Assembly: GCF_008692605.1 (NCBI RefSeq)
Contig: NZ_LFCT01000032.1
Span: forward strand, 1 to 56,876
Source: Sphingobium estronivorans
Lineage (GTDB): Bacteria; Pseudomonadota; Alphaproteobacteria; Sphingomonadales; Sphingomonadaceae
Reading direction: 5' to 3'
DNA length: 56,876 nt
The translations under genes were made by a program, and so were the position numbers. Under the pieces are notes generated by a model. The model worked only from the letters and a program-made list of their open reading frames with translations. It was not told where the DNA came from and searched no databases. How positions within the stretch are numbered: position 1 is the stretch's first letter; each line of letters opens with the position of its first letter. Positions 52,460-56,876 of this stretch are shown here, in pieces.

Positions 52460-53512
52460 ATGGCCGAGAAAAAGCGCGGGGCGAACGAGCCCGAACCCCG
52501 GCCGATCATCGTCAAGAAGATCATCGTCGACGGCCATGGCGGTCATCATGGCGGCGCGTGGAAGGTCGCCTATGCCGACTTCGTGACGGCAATGATGGCC
52601 TTCTTCCTGCTGATGTGGCTGCTGGGCGCGACCACGGAAAAGCAACGCAAGGGCCTCGCCGACTATTTCACGCCGACGCTGGTGCAGATGAAGGAAAATT
52701 CCGCAGGCTCCAACGGGCTGTTCGGCGGCGACAGCCTGATGGGCAAGGAAAATTATCCGACCACCGGCGGTCAGGGCAACCTTGCCATCACCATCCCGCG
52801 CGACGCTTCGGGCACCAAGGACCAGGGCGGCAAGGCCACCCGCTCCGCCGACCGGGCGAAGTTCGAATCGATCAAGCAGGAACTGGAAGCCCGCATGGCC
52901 CGGCGCCAGGGCATGGCGAATCTGCGCAAGAACATCCGCTTCACCGAAACCCGGGAGGGGCTGCGCATCGACCTGATCGACGAAGCCGATTTCGCGATGT
53001 TCGCCATGGGCACCGACCGCCTGCTGCCGCAGGCCCAGCAACTGGTCAATGAGGTCGCGCAGTCCATCAGGACCATGCCCAACCCGCTGATCGTGCGCGG
53101 CCATACCGATGGCCTGCCCTATAGTTCGGGTCAGACGATGAACAACTGGATGCTGTCATCCGCCCGCGCGGAAGCGACCCGCAAGGCGCTGGCCGGCAAC
53201 GGCATCGGCAATGACCGCTTCGCCCGGATCGAGGGTGTCGCCGACCGCGAGCCCTTCGCCAAGGACGATGCCTACGATCCGCGCAACCGCCGCATGTCGA
53301 TCATCCTGGGCTGGACGCGCGGCGCGGACAGCGATTCGGACGAGCAATCCGATGCGGAGACCAAGGCCGCGATCAAGGAACGCGACGATCCCAAGCACGT
53401 GGCCCAGGCCGAAGCGCAAAAGCTGGACATGGGTGGGACCGCCCTGCCCGCCGGCGCGATGCTGATCAATCCGACAGCCAAAGGCACGTCCAACAAGCCC
53501 GGTAAGCACTGA
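52460..53512 (+). CDS. motB: Motor stator protein MotB
   Basis: The 350-residue protein anchors the stator to peptidoglycan. The single helix AYADFVTAMMAFFLLMWLL carries the proton-binding Asp; the OmpA-like domain has RGHTDG and NNWMLSSARAEATR. The C-terminal 60 residues beyond the OmpA domain are polar and poorly conserved. It is convergent with lptA. Confidence 0.95.
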   Translation: MAEKKRGANEPEPRPIIVKKIIVDGHGGHHGGAWKVAYADFVTAMMAFFLLMWLLGATTEKQRKGLADYFTPTLVQMKENSAGSNGLFGGDSLMGKENYPTTGGQGNLAITIPRDASGTKDQGGKATRSADRAKFESIKQELEARMARRQGMANLRKNIRFTETREGLRIDLIDEADFAMFAMGTDRLLPQAQQLVNEVAQSIRTMPNPLIVRGHTDGLPYSSGQTMNNWMLSSARAEATRKALAGNGIGNDRFARIEGVADREPFAKDDAYDPRNRRMSIILGWTRGADSDSDEQSDAETKAAIKERDDPKHVAQAEAQKLDMGGTALPAGAMLINPTAKGTSNKPGKH

Positions 53513-53523
53513 TAGAGTGCGTG

Positions 53524-53581
53524 GTGCCGGAAGACGTCCGGCACAAGCTGGGGCAAGCCCCTTGCCTCTGCCGGTCAGTTT
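53524..53581. terminator. Bidirectional terminator region between motB and lptA
   Basis: GTGCCGGA and TCCGGCAC (53524-53544) form an 8-bp stem, followed by GGGGC-AA-GCCCC and, in the motB direction, CAGTTTTTCC within the last codons of lptA. Two hairpins and a T-run in 60 bp suit two convergent genes. Confidence 0.5.
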
Positions 53582-54147
53582 TTCCGCTGCGGCACCGTGA
53601 AGGTTCCGGACACGCGCCCGCCTGCGCCGCTGGTCACGCCCGAAGCGCCGCCTCCCGTCGCCCGCCCGTCCACGGTCGAGCGTCCGCTGGTCAGATCGAT
53701 CACCAGTCGCCCTCCGGTCAGCCGGTTCGCCCCTTGCGTCAGCGACACATTGCCCAGCATGGTGATCAGCTTGCTGTTGAGATCGTAAATGGCGACATTG
53801 CCCCGCGCCGTCTCATCCGCCTTGGTGACGACGACATTGCCGGAGGCGTCGATCCGGTCGATCTGCACCCCGTTGGTTCCGGTCCCGCCGCCCGGCTGGT
53901 TCTTATAGGCCACCGTCATCCGCGCGGCGTTCAGCGTCATGCCCGCCTGCGTCACCTCGACATTGCCGGACACGATCACCCGGTCGGCGCGATCCTGCAC
54001 CTCGATCCGGTCGGCGGTGAAGTTCACCGGCGCATTGCTGTCATGATTTTTCAGCACCTGCGCCCAGGCCTCGACACCGCCCCCTGTAGAAAGCAGGCCA
54101 GCCGCGCCAAGAGCGCCCAAAGACAGCAGGATAAGGGGCTTTTTCAT
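53575..54147 (-). CDS. lptA: LPS transport periplasmic protein LptA
   Basis: The 190-residue periplasmic protein of the OstA family forms the bridge that carries LPS to the outer membrane. A signal peptide is present (KKPLILLSLGALGAAGLL...EAWA). The beta-jellyroll repeats show FTADRIEVQDRADRVIVSGNVEVTQ and VVTKADETARGNVAIYDLNSKLITMLGNV. ATG 54147 overlaps the lptC stop. Last gene of rnd-lptC-lptA. Confidence 0.92.
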   Translation of the reverse strand: MKKPLILLSLGALGAAGLLSTGGGVEAWAQVLKNHDSNAPVNFTADRIEVQDRADRVIVSGNVEVTQAGMTLNAARMTVAYKNQPGGGTGTNGVQIDRIDASGNVVVTKADETARGNVAIYDLNSKLITMLGNVSLTQGANRLTGGRLVIDLTSGRSTVDGRATGGGASGVTSGAGGRVSGTFTVPQRKN

Positions 54148-54794
54148 CACTTCCGCCCTTTGAGGCCATTTTGTTCGATACGCAAGCTCGCTCGCCCATT
54201 GAGCGTCACCGTCCGCGCACCCAGATCCGCTTCCAGATGGTCGCCGCTGAAGGTGCCGATGGGAATGCGCCCATCGACCCGCCCCGCGCTCTGCATCCGC
54301 CGCGACTTGAGGTCGACGCCGACATCCCGCGTGGTCAGGCGATAGCCGCCCTCCGACTGGAACTGCACCGGCCCGTCGATCGCGACCCGCTCCGTATCCA
54401 TGTCATAGCGTCCCCGCTGCGCCCGCAGCAGCGCCTGACCGTCCGTCAACAGGATTCGCGCCGACATGTCGTTCAGATCGACGATCGGTTCGCGCGAACT
54501 TTTCTGCACGGCGGACCCGGCCCGCAGCGAAAAGGGCTGCCCCTTGCTGTCTTCCCCGCGATAGAGTGCCTCGGTCACGCGCATGCGTTCCTTCGCGACC
54601 TCGACCTTGTTCTTGTCGAGCACGAAGCTGACCTTGTCGCCCCCGGTAAAGGGCGCGGTCGCCAGCAACGCCGCCAGCACGCCCACCGCCACCGGCAGCC
54701 AGTTCTTGAGCAGCCCGACCAACCGGTCATGGCTCCCTCCCGGCCTCGCCCAATGGCGGCGCACATCGCGTTGCTGATCGGCCTGAATCGACAC
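54147..54794 (-). CDS. lptC: LPS transport bitopic protein LptC
   Basis: The 215-residue inner-membrane protein has one helix (LPVAVGVLAALLATAPF) and a periplasmic jellyroll domain that receives LPS from LptBFG and passes it to LptA. It starts with GTG 54794 after GAGG. Sequence is divergent, but the DUF1239-type layout (helix, then VSFVLDKNKVEVAKERMRV) and adjacency to lptA support the call. 7 bp after rnd. Confidence 0.88.
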   Translation of the reverse strand: MSIQADQQRDVRRHWARPGGSHDRLVGLLKNWLPVAVGVLAALLATAPFTGGDKVSFVLDKNKVEVAKERMRVTEALYRGEDSKGQPFSLRAGSAVQKSSREPIVDLNDMSARILLTDGQALLRAQRGRYDMDTERVAIDGPVQFQSEGGYRLTTRDVGVDLKSRRMQSAGRVDGRIPIGTFSGDHLEADLGARTVTLNGRASLRIEQNGLKGRK

Positions 54795-54801
54795 CTGAAC
54801 C

Positions 54802-55419
54802 TCACATATGCGCGAAGATGTCGATCTCCGGCCATCCCGCCAGGTCCAGCTGTGCGCGATGGGGCAAGAAATCGAAACAGGCCTGCGCCAGTTCCATCCG
54901 CCCCTCGCGAATCAGCCGCTTGTCGAGTTCGGCCTTGAGCTGGTGCAAATAGCGCACGTCCGAGGCGGCATAATCCTTCTGCGCATCCGACAGCACCGGC
55001 CCGCCCCAGTCGCTCGACTGCTGCTGCTTGCTGAGTTCCTGCCCCAGCAATTCGCGCACCAGTTCCTTCAGGCCATGGCGGTCCGTATAGGTCCGCACCA
55101 GTCGCGAGGCGATCTTGGTGCAATAGACCGGCGCCGCGACCACGCCCAGATAATGTTTGAGCGCGGCAATATCGAACCGCCCGAAATGATAGAGCTTCAA
55201 CCGCTCCGGGTCGGCCAGCACGGCTTTCAGATTCGGCGCGGCATAATCGCTGCCGGGGTTGAAACGCACCAGATGTTCATGCCCCTGGCCGTCGCTGATC
55301 TGCACGACGCAGAGGCGATCGCGGGGCGTAATCAACCCCATGGTTTCGGTGTCGACGGCAATCGGGCCGGGGGCAAGGACGCCTGCGGGCAAATCTTCTT
55401 CATGGAAATAAACGGTCAT
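54802..55419 (-). CDS. rnd: Ribonuclease D (exonuclease domain only)
   Basis: The 205-residue 3'-5' exoribonuclease has DEDD-type residues: DTET (VDTETMGL), FGRFDIAALKHYLG, and the C-terminal YAASDVRYLHQL (DEDDy Tyr/Asp). The HRDC domains of E. coli RNase D (375 residues) are absent, as in other alphaproteobacterial short forms. It heads the leftward rnd-lptC-lptA unit, divergent from the cold-shock gene. Confidence 0.93.
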   Translation of the reverse strand: MTVYFHEEDLPAGVLAPGPIAVDTETMGLITPRDRLCVVQISDGQGHEHLVRFNPGSDYAAPNLKAVLADPERLKLYHFGRFDIAALKHYLGVVAAPVYCTKIASRLVRTYTDRHGLKELVRELLGQELSKQQQSSDWGGPVLSDAQKDYAASDVRYLHQLKAELDKRLIREGRMELAQACFDFLPHRAQLDLAGWPEIDIFAHM

Positions 55420-55530
55420 GATTCCCCTCTATGGCGAATCCGTCCACGCCGCAATCATCCGCTGCACGCCGCACCCTCGCCCGGAAATCCCCTCGAAACC
55501 GCCGCACTCGCGCTTTTCCGCCCTGATTGA

Positions 55531-55554
55531 CGCGAATATGTAAAATCATTCGCG
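55531..55554. promoter_or_regulatory. Inverted repeat in the rnd/cold-shock divergent region
   Basis: CGCGAAT and ATTCGCG flank a 10-bp AT-rich spacer, about 20 bp before a TATAGT (55572-55577) that could be the -10 of the rightward gene. Possible operator or promoter-associated hairpin. Confidence 0.4.
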
Positions 55555-55610
55555 CGCCTGAAAAAAGTTGATATAGTGAGTCCCAAACCGCGACTTGGCG
55601 GTGGATTCTG

Positions 55611-55630
55611 CATGTCATTCGCCCGACATG
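55611..55630 (+). promoter_or_regulatory. Leader hairpin of the cold-shock gene
   Basis: CATGTC and GACATG form a 6-bp stem inside a leader of about 90 nt between the presumed promoter (TATAGT at 55572) and ATG 55676. Long structured leaders regulate many cold-shock mRNAs. That role is inferred here. Confidence 0.35.
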
Positions 55631-55675
55631 TTTGTCCGGTTTAATCTTGGGCGAAGCGAAAGTGACCAACAGGGC

Positions 55676-56473
<798 letters not shown>

Positions 56474-56507
56474 GAAAAAACCTGCCCGCTTTTGGGAGAG
56501 GATAGAA

Positions 56508-56534
56508 GGGGTCGCCTGCCCGGCGGCCCCTTTT
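56508..56534 (+). terminator. Terminator after the cold-shock gene
   Basis: GGGGTCGCC and GGCGGCCCC pair over 9 bp (one G-T) with a TGCCC loop, followed by TTTTG, 35 bp after the stop codon. Confidence 0.75.
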
Positions 56535-56657
56535 GTCATGCCACTTTGAGAAGTTAGCGGTGAGATCTCGCCGTGCCCTCAAACCGATAAGAAGATTCCG
56601 AGACAGAATGGCTGGTTCGCAGACGCCCGCCCCTCCGTCACGCCAACGGCCCCCATC

Positions 56658-56688
56658 GTCACCCCAACGCAGGCTGGGGTCTCAGGCC
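56658..56688 (+). repeat. Palindromic intergenic repeat, copy 1
   Basis: GTCACCCCAACGCAGGCTGGGGTCTCAGG (given here as GTCACCCCAACGCAGG plus CTGGGGTCTCAGG) contains a CCCC...GGGG hairpin. It aligns with copy 3 and with the reverse complement of copy 2. Confidence 0.8.
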
Positions 56689-56707
56689 ATGTCGCGCGCT
56701 ACCTCCC

Positions 56708-56733
56708 GAGATCCCAGCCTGCGCTGGGATGAC
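56708..56733 (-). repeat. Palindromic intergenic repeat, copy 2 (inverted)
   Basis: GAGATCCCAGCCTGCGCTGG followed by GATGAC is the reverse complement of the same unit and contains the palindrome CCCAGCCTGCGCTGGG. Copies 1 and 2 therefore face each other and could form a larger hairpin. Confidence 0.8.
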
Positions 56734-56799
56734 GAAAAGGGTGGTTAGGGGACTGGCGGGTATCGGATTAGTTTTAGGAAATCAGACGAAAAATCATCC

Positions 56800-56833
56800 G
56801 TCATGCCAGCGAAGGCTGGCATCTCAGGCCTGA
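56800..56833 (+). repeat. Palindromic intergenic repeat, copy 3
   Basis: GTCATGCCAGCGAAGGCTGG followed by CATCTCAGGCC. The core TGCCAGCGAAGGCTGGCA is a hairpin with compensated changes relative to the other copies (TGCC/GGCA instead of CCCC/GGGG). Confidence 0.8.
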
Positions 56834-56876
56834 ACCCGCGACAATAGGGCGTGGCGGGAGGCGGCTACACCTACAT

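Larger units (their letters stand above)
56474..56876. other. Gene-free right edge with repeats
   Basis: I see no gene here. The stretch holds a terminator (56508-56534) and three copies of a palindromic repeat. If a gene begins here it lies beyond the window. Confidence 0.5.

Noticed and set aside
55526..55546. TTGACG and TAAAAT as a sigma-70 promoter for the cold-shock gene
   Set aside because: They are only 8 bp apart, far from the 16-18 bp needed; TATAGT at 55572 is a better -10 candidate but lacks a clear -35.

Overview
The window is chromosomal DNA of an alphaproteobacterium, most likely a sphingomonad (Sphingobium/Novosphingobium/Sphingomonas group). This rests on high GC, family-typical proteins (short RNase D, FlbD-like regulator, OpgGH), intergenic palindromes of the CCCAGCxxGCGCTGGG type, and CtrA-type promoter boxes. 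No 16S or other species marker is present, so the genus is inference.

Left edge (1-670): no intact gene. It holds a decayed IS3-type transposase remnant, a tRNA-like cloverleaf, a stray T-arm-like hairpin and a perfect 19-bp palindrome, which together look like an old insertion site. Housekeeping block (671-14691): mtnN; apt; the cytochrome bc1 operon petABC; trmL-hemF-GNAT; a membrane protein; lipB; two exported proteins of unknown function; and a leftward series argD-argF-hslO-(DUF3617-like)-queC-queE.

Flagellar block (14936-53512): almost a complete flagellum in one place. A leftward string of 16 closely packed genes runs flbD-fliE-F-G-H-I-J-K-L-M-N-O-P-Q-R-flhB. Left of it are a gene of unknown function and fliD-fliS. 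Right of it are fliC, opgG-opgH (periplasmic glucans), a leftward lytic transglycosylase-flhA-fliA unit, a leftward flgA-flgM-flgN unit, a divergent MotA/MotB-like pair, the rightward flgB-C-D-E-F-G-H-I-J-K-L series, and motA-motB. No chemotaxis genes, flhF/flhG, rpoN or ctrA are present.

The promoters read as a four-tier cascade. A CtrA-type box (TTAA-N7-CTAA) precedes flbD and the big fli operon. Four strong sigma-54 sites (TGGCAC-N5-TTGC) precede the transglycosylase-flhA-fliA unit, flgA-flgM-flgN, flgB and flgG. Three sigma-28 sites (TAAA-N15-GCCG) precede fliC, fliD-fliS and motAB. FlbD, FliA and FlgM are all encoded inside the window. Dense CGGCAA/TTGCCG half-sites in two intergenic regions are candidate FlbD sites. 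Unusual parts include a second, PomAB-like stator pair with a short MotB, a FliM without the CheY-binding N-terminus, an FlgH without a lipobox, a short FlgE, and a single-domain FlgJ paired with a separate transglycosylase.

Right edge (53575-56876): rnd-lptC-lptA (convergent with motB, no lptB next to it), a protein with two cold-shock domains behind a glycine/arginine-rich tail, and three copies of a palindromic intergenic repeat.
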